Positions 7,130 to 16,841 of a stretch of DNA of 64,000 bases are shown piece after piece; within the stretch, counting starts at the first letter, position 1, and every line of letters starts with the position of its first letter. The translations under genes and the position numbers were made by a program. The DNA is taken from assembly GCA_900049755.1 (NCBI GenBank), contig LT160592.1, forward strand, positions 99,836 through 163,835, written 5' to 3'. Under the pieces are notes generated by a model. It was not told where the DNA came from. It saw nothing but the letters and a program-made list of their open reading frames with translations, and did not search any database. Source of the DNA: Corynebacterium provencense. GTDB taxonomy: Bacteria > Actinomycetota > Actinomycetes > Mycobacteriales > Mycobacteriaceae.

Positions 7130-9727
7130 GTGAATGACGCCGCCCCACCGCAGCTGCCGGACCGTCCCTGGACCGAGGACGCCGGCGCCCTGGCCACAGC
7201 ACTCGGTTCCTCCCCCGCCGGACTGACTTCGAAGGACGCCGCCGCCCGCCTGGACGCCACCCGCGCCCGCGCCGTCGACGCCGGTGGAGCGAACTCCCCC
7301 TGGCGACTGCTCGCCCGGCAGTTCACCAGCCCGATCATCATCATCCTGGTCGTCGCGACGCTCATCGCCGGCGTCCTCGGTGACTGGCTGGACTCGGTGA
7401 TCATCCTCGTGATCGTGCTGCTGTCCGGACTGCTGGACTTCGTGCAGGAGCGCGGGGCCCAGGCTTCGATGGACCGGCTGCTCGGCGCGGTCCGGTTGAC
7501 CGCCACCGTCCGGCGCGACGGCACCGCCACCGAGGTTCCCTTCGACGCCGTGGTCCCCGGTGACGTCATCGAGGTCAGCGGTGGTGACGTCCTTCCCGCC
7601 GACGCCGTCGTCCTCACCGCCACGGACCTGCAGCTCGACCAGTCGTCCCTGACCGGCGAGACTTTCCCGGTGGACAAGCGGCCCGGCCCTGTCGCCGCGG
7701 ACACTGCCCTGGCAGCCCGGTCGAACCTGCTGTACTCGGGCACCCATGTCGCCTCGGGCACCGGCACCGCCGTGGTCACCGCCACGGGACGGGACACGGA
7801 GTTCGGGCGGGTGAAACAGTCGCTTGCCGCGAAAGAGAAGCCGACGGGTTTCGAACGGGGCATGACGAAGTTCGGCCTGCTGCTGACCCGCATCATGGTC
7901 CTCCTGGTCATCGTGATCTTCATCGTCAACCTGGTCCTGGACCGCCCCGTCGTCGATTCGGCCCTGTTCTCCCTCTCCCTTGCCGTGGGACTGACCCCGC
8001 AGCTCCTCCCCGCGATCGTGGGACTGTCGCTGGCCCAGGGTTCCAAGGTCATCGCCCGCCACCGGGTGATCGTCAAACGGCTCAACGCCATCGAGGACTT
8101 CGGGGCGATGACGGCACTGTGCACGGACAAGACCGGCACCATGACCGCCGGTGAGATCCACCTGTCCGCGCCACTCGACCTGAACGGCAGGGCTTTCCCG
8201 GGCCTGCTGCGCACCGCCGCGCTCAACGCGATGCTGCAGACAGGCAAGACCAACGCCATGGACCAGGCCATCACCCGCGCCGCCCACGGCGCGGGCACGG
8301 ACCTTGCGGGTGCCCGTGCCCTCGACCAGCTCCCCTACGACTTCACACGCAAACGGTTGTCCGTCCTCGTCGACGACCCCGCCTCACCGGAGGGGCCCTT
8401 GCTGGTGACCAAGGGGGCCGTCGAGAAGGTCCTCGAGGTGTGCACCCACGCCACCGTGGACGGTCGTACCGTGCCCCTGTCCGAGGTTGTCGACACCGTC
8501 CGGCGGGTGGTCGACCAGCTCGGCTCGCAGGGTTTCCGGGTACTGGCCGTCGCCTCAACCCCCACCGGCACCGCCGTCGAGGACAACCTCACCCTGGTGG
8601 GACTGCTGAGCTTCGCGGACCCGGTGAAGCCGGACGCCGCGACCACCATCTCCGACTTCGCCGACGCGGGGGTGACGGTGCGGATGATCACCGGCGACGC
8701 CCGCCCGGTCGCCACCCACATCGCCGGGCAACTGGGCCTGGACCCGGCCGCGGTACTGTCCGGGTCGCAGATCGACGCACTGGACGACGACGGTCTGGCC
8801 CGGGAGGCCCGGCGGAACCGTGTGTTCTGCGAGACCACCCCGAACCACAAGGAACGCATCGTGCGTGCCCTGGGCCACGACGGGGAGACGGTGGGGTACA
8901 TGGGTGACGGCATCAACGACGCCCCGGCGCTGCGGGCCGCCGATGTCGGGATCTCGGTGACGGGCGCGGCCGACGTCGCTGCCCAGTCCGCCTCCATCGT
9001 CATGCTCGACAAGGATCTGCGGGCCCTGCTCGACGGGATGCGCGCAGGCCGGCGGACCTTCGCGAACACCATGAAGTACATCCAGATGACCACCAGTGCC
9101 AATGTCGGGAACATGATCTCCATGGCGGTCGCCTCGGTGGTGCTGCCGTTCCTGCCGCTGCTGGCGTCCCAGATCCTGGTGATCAACCTTCTGACGGACC
9201 TGCCGGCCACGGCGATCGCCACCGACCGTGTCGATCCGCGGCAGCTGCGCCACCCCCAGAGGTGGGACATGCGCCTGATCCGCAACTACATGCTGGTCTT
9301 CGGGATCCTGTCCTCGGTCTTCGACCTGATCACCTTCGCGGTGCTGCGCTGGGGCTACGGTGCCGGGGAGTCCGAGTTCCAGTCGGCCTGGTTCCTCGGT
9401 TCGGTCCTGACCGAGGTACTGGTGCTGTTCAGTCTGCGTACCCGGGGTCCGGCGTGGCGGTCCCGGCCGTCGCCGATCCTGGTGCTGCTGTCGGTACTTG
9501 TCGCCGTGGTCGCGTTCACCATCGTGCTCTCCCCCGTCGGGGTGCTGTTGCATCTTGAGGTCATCCCCTGGTCTCTGGTGGGCCTGACCGTGCTCGTCGC
9601 TGTCGTGTACGTCATCGTCACGGAGATGGTCAAACCCGTGTTCTGGCGGAGCCCGTCCCACCGGGTCAACCGTCTGAGGTGGCCGGTGTCACGACACACC
9701 GTCGTACCTGCCACCACCCGGAAGTGA
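7130..9727 (+). CDS. mgtA: Magnesium-translocating P-type ATPase, MgtA type (P3B)
   Basis: ATP-driven Mg2+ import across the plasma membrane. The 865-residue protein has an N-terminal cation-ATPase domain, membrane helices near 65-105, the actuator motif LTGET (~174-178), the ion-pathway motif GLTPQLLPAI typical of MgtA-type pumps, the phosphorylation site CTDKTGTMT (Asp333), the hinge GDGINDAP (~590) and a C-terminal bundle of membrane helices. Length and motif order match the family. The GTG start has GGAG four bases upstream. No riboswitch-like leader is present: only 83 bases separate it from the preceding gene. Confidence 0.93.
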   Translation: MNDAAPPQLPDRPWTEDAGALATALGSSPAGLTSKDAAARLDATRARAVDAGGANSPWRLLARQFTSPIIIILVVATLIAGVLGDWLDSVIILVIVLLSGLLDFVQERGAQASMDRLLGAVRLTATVRRDGTATEVPFDAVVPGDVIEVSGGDVLPADAVVLTATDLQLDQSSLTGETFPVDKRPGPVAADTALAARSNLLYSGTHVASGTGTAVVTATGRDTEFGRVKQSLAAKEKPTGFERGMTKFGLLLTRIMVLLVIVIFIVNLVLDRPVVDSALFSLSLAVGLTPQLLPAIVGLSLAQGSKVIARHRVIVKRLNAIEDFGAMTALCTDKTGTMTAGEIHLSAPLDLNGRAFPGLLRTAALNAMLQTGKTNAMDQAITRAAHGAGTDLAGARALDQLPYDFTRKRLSVLVDDPASPEGPLLVTKGAVEKVLEVCTHATVDGRTVPLSEVVDTVRRVVDQLGSQGFRVLAVASTPTGTAVEDNLTLVGLLSFADPVKPDAATTISDFADAGVTVRMITGDARPVATHIAGQLGLDPAAVLSGSQIDALDDDGLAREARRNRVFCETTPNHKERIVRALGHDGETVGYMGDGINDAPALRAADVGISVTGAADVAAQSASIVMLDKDLRALLDGMRAGRRTFANTMKYIQMTTSANVGNMISMAVASVVLPFLPLLASQILVINLLTDLPATAIATDRVDPRQLRHPQRWDMRLIRNYMLVFGILSSVFDLITFAVLRWGYGAGESEFQSAWFLGSVLTEVLVLFSLRTRGPAWRSRPSPILVLLSVLVAVVAFTIVLSPVGVLLHLEVIPWSLVGLTVLVAVVYVIVTEMVKPVFWRSPSHRVNRLRWPVSRHTVVPATTRK

Positions 9728-9786
9728 CCGGGGCAGAGTGACCGGGGCAGGGTGAGCGGTAGGGCAGGGTGAGCGGTAGGGCAGGT
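9728..9786. repeat. Short tandem repeats upstream of lipase
   Basis: GTGACCGGGGCAG occurs twice and GGTGAGCGGTAGGGCAG twice in direct succession immediately after the mgtA stop, ending 32 bases before the lipase -10 box. It looks like replication slippage in non-coding DNA; a regulatory role is possible but unsupported. Confidence 0.6.
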
Positions 9787-9818
9787 ACCTCGACGCGCGG
9801 GGAGGCCGCAGGGCTACC

Positions 9819-9824
9819 TAAGAT
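9819..9824 (+). promoter_or_regulatory. -10 box for leaderless lipase transcript
   Basis: TAAGAT ends 6 bases before the ATG at 9831, with no Shine-Dalgarno sequence between. Confidence 0.5.
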
Positions 9825-9830
9825 ACACAC

Positions 9831-11282
9831 ATGGTCTACTCCACCCGCCACACCACGGCTGTGAGGACCTGCTGCGCCGCAGTACTCCTCTCCACCCTCA
9901 CCCTCACCACCACCGTCACACCGGCCACCGCCGATCCCGCAACACCTGCGACATCCGGGCAGGTCCCGGGCGTCCCCCCGGCTCTGGTCGCAGCAGACCC
10001 CACCCTCGCCGAACCCGCCGACGACCCCTTCTACACTCCCCCGGCGACCGTGCCTGACGCCCCGGGCACCCTGATCCGCAGCCAGTTCGCCCCGCACCTC
10101 CTCGACGCCCTCGACATCGCCGGCGCCCCCGGAAGAGCGGACAAGCTTCTCTACACCTCGACCGCCCAGGACGGGAGCACCGTCGCCGCCAGCGGATTCG
10201 TCATCGAACCGGCCGGACAGTGGGCGGGGAACGGACCCACCCCCACCATCGTCTTCGCCCCCGGGACCCGCGGCACAGGCGACGAGTGCGCCCCTTCCCG
10301 CGCACCGGGGCTGCTCGCCGGCGTCGACCGGGAGAAGGGGTCGGTCAACATCAACTACGAGTACCCGGTGTTCCTCGCCGCGTCCGCCGCCGGGATCCGG
10401 GTCATCGTCACCGACTACATCGGACTGGGTACACCGGGGCAGCACACCTACGTCAACCACACCGAGGAGGGACACGCCGTCCTCGACGCCGCCAGGGCCG
10501 GCCTGTCCCTGGCCGGTGCCCCGGAGAACTCCCCCGTGGCACTGTACGGCTACTCGCAGGGTGGCGGTGCCGCGGCAGCCGCAGCAGAACTCGCGGCGTC
10601 CTACGCCCCGGAGCTCAACATCAGGGGGACCTTCGCCGGAGCCCCGCCGGCGGGGCTCCTCTCCGTCGCCGACACCGTCGACGGAACCACGATGGGTTCG
10701 GTCCTCGGCTTCGCGTTCAACGGTGCACTGGTCCGGTACCCGCAACTGCAGTCCACGGTGGACCGATACTTCAACGACGAGGGACGGAAGTTCCTCGACA
10801 GCACGAGGGACACCTGCACCGTCGCCGGAGGTAGCGGTGATGACACGGACGCCACCGGAAGTACCGCGGGAAGCTCCGGCGGCTCCGGAGGCGCCCCCGC
10901 GGCAACGACCGGATTCGACTCCCGGAAGTTCACCGTGGACGGGCGCTCCTTCAGCGACCTCATCCGCGACGACAGCAGTCTGAGCAGTGTTCTCGGCAAC
11001 GAGCACTACACGCTGGGCAACAGGACCCCGGACGCACCCGTGTTCATCCTCAACGGCCGCAACGACGACACCATCCCCTGGTCGCAGAGCCGCCAGCTCG
11101 CCGCCGACTACTGTGCCGCCGGTGGCACGGTGAAGTTCGTCACCGACGAGACCCCGCCGATCCTGCCGGGTACGGGCCTGGGCCACATGGTGCCCCAGCT
11201 GGCGAAGTCCGGGGAGGCGGTGTCGTGGATCATCGACAGGTTCAACGGGGTGGAGGCACCGGACAACTGCGGGAGCTTCTGA
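9831..11282 (+). CDS. Secreted lipase, LIP (secretory lipase) family
   Basis: A 483-residue exported esterase/lipase. Residues 1-35 form a signal peptide ending ATADP. The mature protein shows the secretory-lipase pattern: IVFAPGTRGTGDECAPS, YEYPVFLAASAAGIRVIVTDYIGLGTPG, the nucleophile elbow GYSQGG (Ser near 242), an Asp in NGRNDDTIPW (~406) and a His in GLGHMV (~449). A Gly/Ser/Thr-rich insertion (GGSGDDTDATGST and on) sits near residues 330-360. The family hydrolyses triacylglycerols or other lipid esters, plausibly mycolate-containing or host/food lipids here. It is convergent with the lipoprotein gene, 20 bases away. Confidence 0.88.
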   Translation: MVYSTRHTTAVRTCCAAVLLSTLTLTTTVTPATADPATPATSGQVPGVPPALVAADPTLAEPADDPFYTPPATVPDAPGTLIRSQFAPHLLDALDIAGAPGRADKLLYTSTAQDGSTVAASGFVIEPAGQWAGNGPTPTIVFAPGTRGTGDECAPSRAPGLLAGVDREKGSVNINYEYPVFLAASAAGIRVIVTDYIGLGTPGQHTYVNHTEEGHAVLDAARAGLSLAGAPENSPVALYGYSQGGGAAAAAAELAASYAPELNIRGTFAGAPPAGLLSVADTVDGTTMGSVLGFAFNGALVRYPQLQSTVDRYFNDEGRKFLDSTRDTCTVAGGSGDDTDATGSTAGSSGGSGGAPAATTGFDSRKFTVDGRSFSDLIRDDSSLSSVLGNEHYTLGNRTPDAPVFILNGRNDDTIPWSQSRQLAADYCAAGGTVKFVTDETPPILPGTGLGHMVPQLAKSGEAVSWIIDRFNGVEAPDNCGSF

Positions 11283-11302
11283 GCGGTGCGGGCGACCGGC
11301 GG

Positions 11303-11782
11303 TCAGTAGATGACCACCACGGCATTGTCACCGCCGGCGCAGCGCACACTCCGACCCGTCGAGGAACTGCAGTACATGGTGTAGGTCCCTCCCGTGACAG
11401 GTGAGGTGACCGTCAATGTGGGACGGTAATTTCCCGTCGTCGCGTAGGTGGCGGTGAATGCACTGTAGACCGCGGCTGCGAAAGCGCCCGAGGTACTGGC
11501 ACTGGCCGGGTAGTAGCCGGTGTAACGCATCCCGTAGCCCGCTGTGCCGGCGGGGACCTGCCACGCCGGAGCGGACCGGGGCACCCCCGGTGCGGCCGGC
11601 GTGGGTGCCGGAGCCTCGGCGGGAGCCTGGGACGACACGGCAGGTTCCCTGATCACGACCGTGGTGACCTGGGAGGGGGTGCCGGAACCCCCGGAGCTGC
11701 AGGCGCTTGTCGCCACTGCCGGAACAACGGCGCAGGTGGCCGCCACCACCCTGAGAAATGCCCTGTTTCTTCTTTTCTTCAC
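11303..11782 (-). CDS. Putative surface lipoprotein of unknown function
   Basis: A 159-residue lipoprotein. GTG at 11782 is chosen because GGAGGA lies 10 bases upstream; the product then opens KKRRNRAFLRVV and has a lipobox ATSAC at ~25-29. After the Cys comes a Gly/Ser and Pro/Ala-rich linker (~30-75), then a compact C-terminal domain (VYSAFTATYATTG... TSPVTGGTYTMYCSS... RCAGGDNAVVVIY) with two Cys probably in a disulfide. Similar C-terminal segments occur, as I recall, at the extracellular end of some actinobacterial Ser/Thr kinases and lipoproteins. Function unknown. Confidence 0.7.
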   Translation of the reverse strand: MKKRRNRAFLRVVAATCAVVPAVATSACSSGGSGTPSQVTTVVIREPAVSSQAPAEAPAPTPAAPGVPRSAPAWQVPAGTAGYGMRYTGYYPASASTSGAFAAAVYSAFTATYATTGNYRPTLTVTSPVTGGTYTMYCSSSTGRSVRCAGGDNAVVVIY

Positions 11783-11893
11783 GGTGCTTTCTCCTCCACG
11801 CCTAAGACTGTGACCTTCAGCATAGTCTGAGAAAAAGCTGACCCGCGAACGGAGCAGAGGACCCACCGCCCCGGAGGGCGGGGGCGGGGACGG

Positions 11894-12238
11894 TCAGACC
11901 TCGAAACTGCCGAAGAGGACACTGGCCAGCAGAAGGCCGAGCACCAGATTGAACACGGTAGCCAGCCCGAAGACCGCCACCGGGCGGACCCCCGCCTCCC
12001 GGAGTGACTTCACCTCGAATTCGAGTCCGATCGAGACGAAGGCGAGGATGAACTTGGGGAACCGCCGCCAGAAATCCCGGGCACCCGGCCGCGGTACGTC
12101 AGCGTCCCGCTCCACCTTCACCGCGAACCAGGCGGTCAGGGCGACGGCGTCCGGCAGTCCCAGCTGTCCGGTCGACCAGGGCTGCACGAAGATCGAGGAC
12201 AGGGCAAAGACGATGACGGGTGTCGCAGTATACGCCAG
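11894..12238 (-). pseudogene. Truncated YeiH-type (UPF0324) membrane protein, C-terminal remnant
   Basis: The frame encodes WRRFPKFILAFVSIGLEFEVKSLREAGVRP followed by a hydrophobic ending VFGLATVFNLVLGLLLASVLFGSFEV, matching the C-terminus of the YeiH/Cons_hypoth698 family of ~10-TM putative exporters. Homology-like residues continue upstream of the first GTG (TPVIVFALSSIFVQPWS) and stop near 12238; an in-frame TAG follows at ~12256. About 250 N-terminal residues are missing, and AT-richer foreign DNA starts at the break, so the gene was probably cut when the island formed. Confidence 0.7.
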
Positions 12239-12431
12239 GTGTGAATGTGATCGCTATGTGGCGTGGATTTTTGGCCGATCCGTGGCGTGCCATCCAGCAC
12301 CAGGCGAACAACGATGATGCCGACCATAGTCTCGGCCGGCCATCCAGATAGACGCCTCGGATAGCGCGATGTCAGCTCCGCAGCCGGCGAGAATATGACA
12401 TATGTCACGACGTGTTGCTTCCACGATATGA
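12239..12431. other. Left junction of the foreign island, no gene seen
   Basis: Nothing recognisable lies here on either strand. It separates the broken YeiH-type remnant from the AMP-binding remnant, and base composition turns AT-richer within it. Small open frames on both strands do not resemble proteins. Confidence 0.4.
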
Positions 12432-12810
12432 AAGGGCACAGTTCAGAGCGACACTAGGAGGTATGATTTCCTCCATGTAAATGACCTCCTTAGCCGGGAA
12501 AATGGAGAAGGCACTGGAATGCCCAGGTTAAGTCCTGATGCTCGCGACTCCGACGCTTCAATGCTTATCACTCACAGCTCGGGAACTACGGGCGACCCGA
12601 AACTCGTCTGTCACTCTGCATAATCACTGAGGGGCGCTACAGCTGTCGAGCTGTCTCGAATTCCTCACTTTCAGATTAATGAACGAGATACTACTCTTGC
12701 GAATATCTCATTCTTTCATTCTCGCTCATTATGTCGGATATATGCTCAGATTAAAGGGCCTTCTCGACCCGGCATTGCCTATACCACTTCCCGACACCAC
12801 CGAGACGAAG
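12432..12810 (+). pseudogene. Remnant of an AMP-binding (adenylate-forming) enzyme
   Basis: One frame reads ...DSDASMLITHSSGTTGDPKLVCHSA before a TAA at 12621-12623. SSGTTGDPK is the phosphate-binding A3 core of acyl-CoA synthetases and NRPS adenylation domains. The same frame continues past the TAA with residues that still look like the family (SLRGATAVELSRIP..., then SFFHSRSL), up to about 12810. Only ~125 residues of a normally 500-residue enzyme remain, with at least one nonsense codon and no recognisable remainder, so it is dead. It may come from a siderophore, lipid or polyketide locus; the substrate cannot be told. Confidence 0.7.
12456..12473. other. Short inverted repeat GGAGG/CCTCC
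   Basis: AGGAGG at 12456-12461 pairs with CCTCC at 12469-12473 across a short loop, so a strong ribosome-binding-like sequence would be hidden in a hairpin. It lies inside the AMP-binding remnant and may be chance. Confidence 0.35.
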
Positions 12811-12818
12811 GACACCTT

Positions 12819-13082
12819 GTGACCACGCTGCATGCCATTGCTGAACGCCTTGCTGACATCAGGTGTATTAGTCTGTCTACCGACACGAACCTCGTCGTCG
12901 AACAGTTCGTTACCGCCGACCTCGCGGTCGGCACGATCACGGATCCGGGGAACATCGATGACGCTGAGGGGAGCAGTCTCTTGGTCGAAGCCGACGAAGC
13001 CTACAGTGCCGCCGGCAAGCTCGCCATGGGAGAGACAGTCCAGCTGTCGGAAGTTACAATATTTCCCACCCGCGAGATATGA
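12819..13082 (+). CDS. Small hypothetical protein in the island
   Basis: An 87-residue frame starting GTG with AAGGA 6 bases upstream, a better ribosome binding site than many real genes in this window. The product (TTLHAIAERLADIRC..., ADLAVGTITDPGNID..., SSLLVEADEAYSAAGK) is soluble and acidic with no motif I recognise. It is in the same frame as the AMP-binding remnant, so it may be an independent small gene or the next fragment of a decayed enzyme. Codon use is close to the host's, unlike the AT-rich DNA that follows. Confidence 0.4.
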   Translation: MTTLHAIAERLADIRCISLSTDTNLVVEQFVTADLAVGTITDPGNIDDAEGSSLLVEADEAYSAAGKLAMGETVQLSEVTIFPTREI

Positions 13083-13112
13083 CGTCGAGAATGTGATCTT
13101 TCTGAGCTGAAA

Positions 13113-13430
13113 TCACGTGTTTCTTCCATCTGACGGGTCTTGCTTCTCGCGCCTAACAGACTTGATATCCTCAGGAACGAGATATGATGAAATAACGCAT
13201 ATTATTTGAAAGCCAGCAAAAAATAGAATTACCAGCGTTGCAGGATCTAGTTTTCTGTCTACCATTGTAATGAGAATAGATAGAATGCATGTGACTATCA
13301 TACTGATTCTCAAATAGCGCTTGGGTGTAATTTTGAACTTCAAAGCGTTAGTTCGCATTAGAATGCCGCTGACGCCGACTAGTACAAATGCGTATATTAC
13401 TCCAAAAAAAATGCCCGAGAATATCGTCAT
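13113..13430 (-). CDS. Small multi-pass membrane protein
   Basis: A 105-residue protein with about three to four hydrophobic segments: IFFGVIYAFVLVGVSGIL (~5-24), ISMIVTCILSILITMV (~42-58) and TLVILFFAGFQIICVISSYLV (~65-85), followed by a charged tail (KSVRREKQDPSDG). AGGGAAG lies 4 bases before the ATG. It is AT-rich compared with the window. It starts 39 bases after the LGFP-protein stop on the same strand, so the two may be co-transcribed. No family recognised. Confidence 0.6.
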   Translation of the reverse strand: MTIFSGIFFGVIYAFVLVGVSGILMRTNALKFKITPKRYLRISMIVTCILSILITMVDRKLDPATLVILFFAGFQIICVISSYLVPEDIKSVRREKQDPSDGRNT

Positions 13431-13469
13431 GTTCTTCCCTAATAGTTTGTTTCCGCGGCAAGGTTAGAT

Positions 13470-14939
13470 CTATTGTATAGAATTTTTCTGTTCGGAAAGA
13501 ACTTCTTGGACAACATGCTGGGGAACTTCCTCGGGAGCCGGCGTTCCGTCGAGTGGCACAAGTGGAACGGATGTGGAAACCCAGTCCAATTCCTCATCGG
13601 GAAGTTTGACCACAGGGGAGTCGAGGCCGATGTCGTCATTCGGAACAGTAGACATAGACCTAGATCTTGCCGAGTCAACGTACTTATCTTCTGTAAGGTA
13701 GTCTGTGCCGGCATTATTGATTCGCTCGTTGAGATTCCTAGAGAATTTACCCCATGAGTACCTCGCTAGACTCTGCGAGTTAAACGGTCCAGCCAAACTT
13801 GCCTTTGAGGTCGGACCCCATGCGGTTACGATAAGGTGCACATTTTTCTTCGAGACATCGAAATCACCGGGCTTCGATACGAATCGGAAAGTGATTGTGC
13901 GACCCGCACCTTCGGGGTGTCCTTCCAGAGATTTGAAACTGAAAACATCGTTCGATATGGAAGTGACTTCTATTGGTGCTGGTCCAGCGATGGTGTCAAT
14001 TACAGTTTTGAGGTCGCATCTATCGCCAACCCGTAATTTCTGGCCACAGCCAGTGAATGTGAAGTATGCATCAAAATGCTCTGTTACCTCTCTGTTTACA
14101 GAATTGGGAGTCCATCTGTCATCCTGGGCGATGACCGGGTACTGCAACTGATATCCATCCCAGACGGTGTGATCTCCGGTAGGGAGTTGCTGAGATATGC
14201 TGGGAACCCACTGAATATTCAAATTTTGGAAGTTCTGCTGCACTCCCCCTTCTACGTTGTATTCTTCGCCAATAGGATATCCGTGTGGTCCCGCTTCCCA
14301 TCCTCTAGAAGACCAATAGTCTCTAATTCTTCCTTTTACAATTTGAGCGCAGGTGTCAGGTGTCCAGTATATTGAACCATTTTGAAAGTGGTTGAATTTT
14401 CCAATTCCGTCAGGAGGCGTCATCTCATCGGTAGTGGGATATCCCAAAGTTCCTGTCTCCCAACCAACTTCTTGCCAACGGTCGCGTATCCGTCCCTCTA
14501 TCTCGGCTGGGCCAGTTTGAGGATGCCAGTAAATCGATCCCCCTTCAAAATGACTAAATCTACCTGTCCCGTCAGGGGGAGTTATCTCATCGGTAGTTGG
14601 ATACTTGAGTCTGCCGTTTTCCCACCCGAAGTCTCTCCACTTATCGCGTATGCGTCCTTTTACCTGATGTGCGACACCATTGTCGACCATGGGATGCCAG
14701 TATATGGAGTTTAGCGTTTTGTCGAAGACTTGGAACTTTCCATCTCTTCCGGCATTGAGTTCATCAGTTGTGGCATCTCCGATTGCGCGGTGTCCACCGA
14801 GACGGTTGTATGCCTCCAGGATTCTTCCGTTGATCCATCGGCCGTGGAATTCTGCTGCTTGTGCTGGGCTCACGGTTGTCATTGGCAGAAAGATGGATGT
14901 GGCGAGCGCAAGTAATGCTCACTGTCTGTTGATTTTCAA
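13470..14939 (-). pseudogene. LGFP-repeat secreted protein with a nonsense codon in its signal peptide
   Basis: The 470 codons from ATG at 14882 encode four LGFP-type repeats (~residues 18-205; e.g. GRIRDKWRDFGWENGRLKYPTTDE and its neighbours), then an unassigned C-terminal region of ~260 residues. LGFP repeats occur in corynebacterial and mycobacterial wall proteins and are thought to help hold them to the mycolate-arabinogalactan layer. The ATG start gives no full signal peptide, but upstream the frame reads ALLALATSIFLP, and beyond an in-frame TGA (14919-14921) it reads KINRQ back to TTG at 14939, which has AAAGG 5 bases upstream. Without the TGA this is a normal secretory signal ending SPAQAAEF. 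So it is either a recent nonsense mutant, read through, or a sequencing error. Confidence 0.75.
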
Positions 14940-14982
14940 GGCAGCCTTTCGTGTCGATGCATCATTAAAGGGGAGCCTACCC

Positions 14983-15284
14983 TAAGACATGAGAAGTGCG
15001 CAATAGGTAGGAGGAGAATCCTGTGAAAGTATGTGAAGTGCACGTGGCTTTATAGGGATGATCTGTTCGATGTGCTGGTCTAAGAGCTCGAAGGATGTTG
15101 GATTTGACGTCCTGCGGACAGTGCACACCATCGCCGACGGTCTGGGTATCTGCCAGGACCAGGACACCGAGTAGTTCCGCCCCGGTGTTGACCGGTCCGC
15201 GGAGCGTCACCGGGCTTGTGTTCGCCAGCCCTGCGGCCCGGCCGGCCCGCCCTCCAACCTGACTTGGCTCACGTTTCGGTGTTG
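14983..15284. other. Intergenic stretch before the IS1634 element, nothing recognised
   Basis: No convincing gene on either strand. A 103-codon minus-strand frame crosses it but has no ribosome binding site, no family resemblance and runs out of low-GC into high-GC DNA. The composition change near 15100 marks the right end of the AT-rich cargo. Confidence 0.4.
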
Positions 15285-16841
15285 TCACTTAATCTAAGTC
15301 TGTGACCTGCGTGGCTTCCGTGGAATTCAGCGAAAAACCGGACTAAGCAAGCAGTCCTGGACCGGTAGACTCCTGAACATGCAGCCCAGGACCCGCACCG
15401 TGACTACCGCCTCCGGGGCTACTGCGGTGCAGATCATCTACTCCTACGGTGGTGGTGCCACCTCGATGGAACATATCGGCTCCGCCCACAGCGATACCGA
15501 ACTCGCGGCGCTGAAAGCCGAAGTAGCCCGACGACTCCAGGGCGACCAGCTCGAACTCGGCCTGGACCTCGATGTCACCGACATCTCAGCAGTCCGTGGG
15601 ACAGGCACCGAAGAGCAACCGTGGGAGGTCACCGCACAACGCTCCGGCTACCTGCTGGACGCGATCGGCACCGCCTACAGGGCGATCGGCCTGGACGTCG
15701 CCGCCGGCAGTGACGATGTGTTCGCCGGCCTGGTGACCGCCCGGATCTTGCAGCCAGTCTCGGAATACGACTCCATGCGTAGGCTGGCCGAAGCCGGAGC
15801 AACCTCGGCGAGTTACTCGACGATCAAGAGTCGACTGCCTCGCTACGCCACCGACGAGTTCCGTGATGCGGTGACCAGTGTGTGTGCTGATCATGCGGGC
15901 ATCGGGCCGACCTCACTGGTGCTCTGCGACGTCACGACCCTCTGACTCAAGAAGCTGACGAAGGTGACGGGTTCCGTGAACCAGGGTTCTCAAAAGTACG
16001 CCGGATCGAGCCTTGAGACTCACCGTCGGCATGCTCACTGACGTGAACGGTTTCCCGCGGTGTATCCAGGCCTTTGAAGGGAACAAGGCGGAAACGAAGA
16101 CGTTCCTTCCCTCGGTGGAAGCGTTCATGGACACCTACGTCCTGCATGACGTCACTGTCGTCGCCGACGCGGGGATGATCAGTGAGGCCAACCGGCGGGA
16201 CCTGGACACCGCCGGCCTGGCCTATGTCCTGGGTGGCAAGACCAGGGAACTGCCGTACCCGATCTGGAAGTGGCGCAACGACAGCCCCGGGGTCGAGTAC
16301 ACCCACGATCAGATCTGGGTGACCAGCGATCCCGGTGACCCGGCCAAAGGGGATCCGACCGTCACGGACGATCTACCACTACTCCACCGACCGGGCCCGG
16401 CGGACGGTGAAGGGGATCGACGAGTCACTGCGCAAGGCCCGCAACATCGCCGAAGGCAATACCCCGGTCAAGCGCAACCGGTACGTGAAGCTGGGCAGGG
16501 CGACCAAGGAAGTCAACCTCGAACTCGCCAGTCAGCACCGGGAACCGGCAGGGATCAAAGCGTATGTGACCAGCAGATTGTCGGAGGATCCGATGGTGAT
16601 CATCGGGTACTACCGTCGCTTGTTTCAGATTGTGCGGTCATTCCGGATGGCGAAGTCGGACCTGAAGGCCCGACCGATCTTCCACACGCTCAAGCAGTCG
16701 ATTGATGCACACCTGACGGTGGTGATGGCGGCGCTGGCTGTGGGTCGATGGCTGGAGTCGACATCAGGGTGGTCGTTGAAGAAACTGGTACAGACGCTGC
16801 AGGGTTACCGGGAGATGCGGATCAATGTGGGCGGGCACGAG
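15285..16841 (+). mobile_element. IS1634-type (IS4 superfamily) element, decayed and 3'-truncated
   Basis: The transposase begins at 15379. The left end probably lies near 15285-15295, where TTGTCACTTAATCT precedes the gene; I cannot fix it. The 3' end is cut by the IS3 element at 16842 and its continuation is not visible on the other side of that element, so a deletion followed or accompanied insertion. Confidence 0.65.

Noticed and set aside
6698..8287. Two long minus-strand frames over mgtA
   Set aside because: Antisense to mgtA, whose motifs are unambiguous.
14977..15288. 103-codon minus-strand frame before the IS1634 element
   Set aside because: Crosses a sharp composition boundary, has no ribosome binding site and resembles no protein I know.
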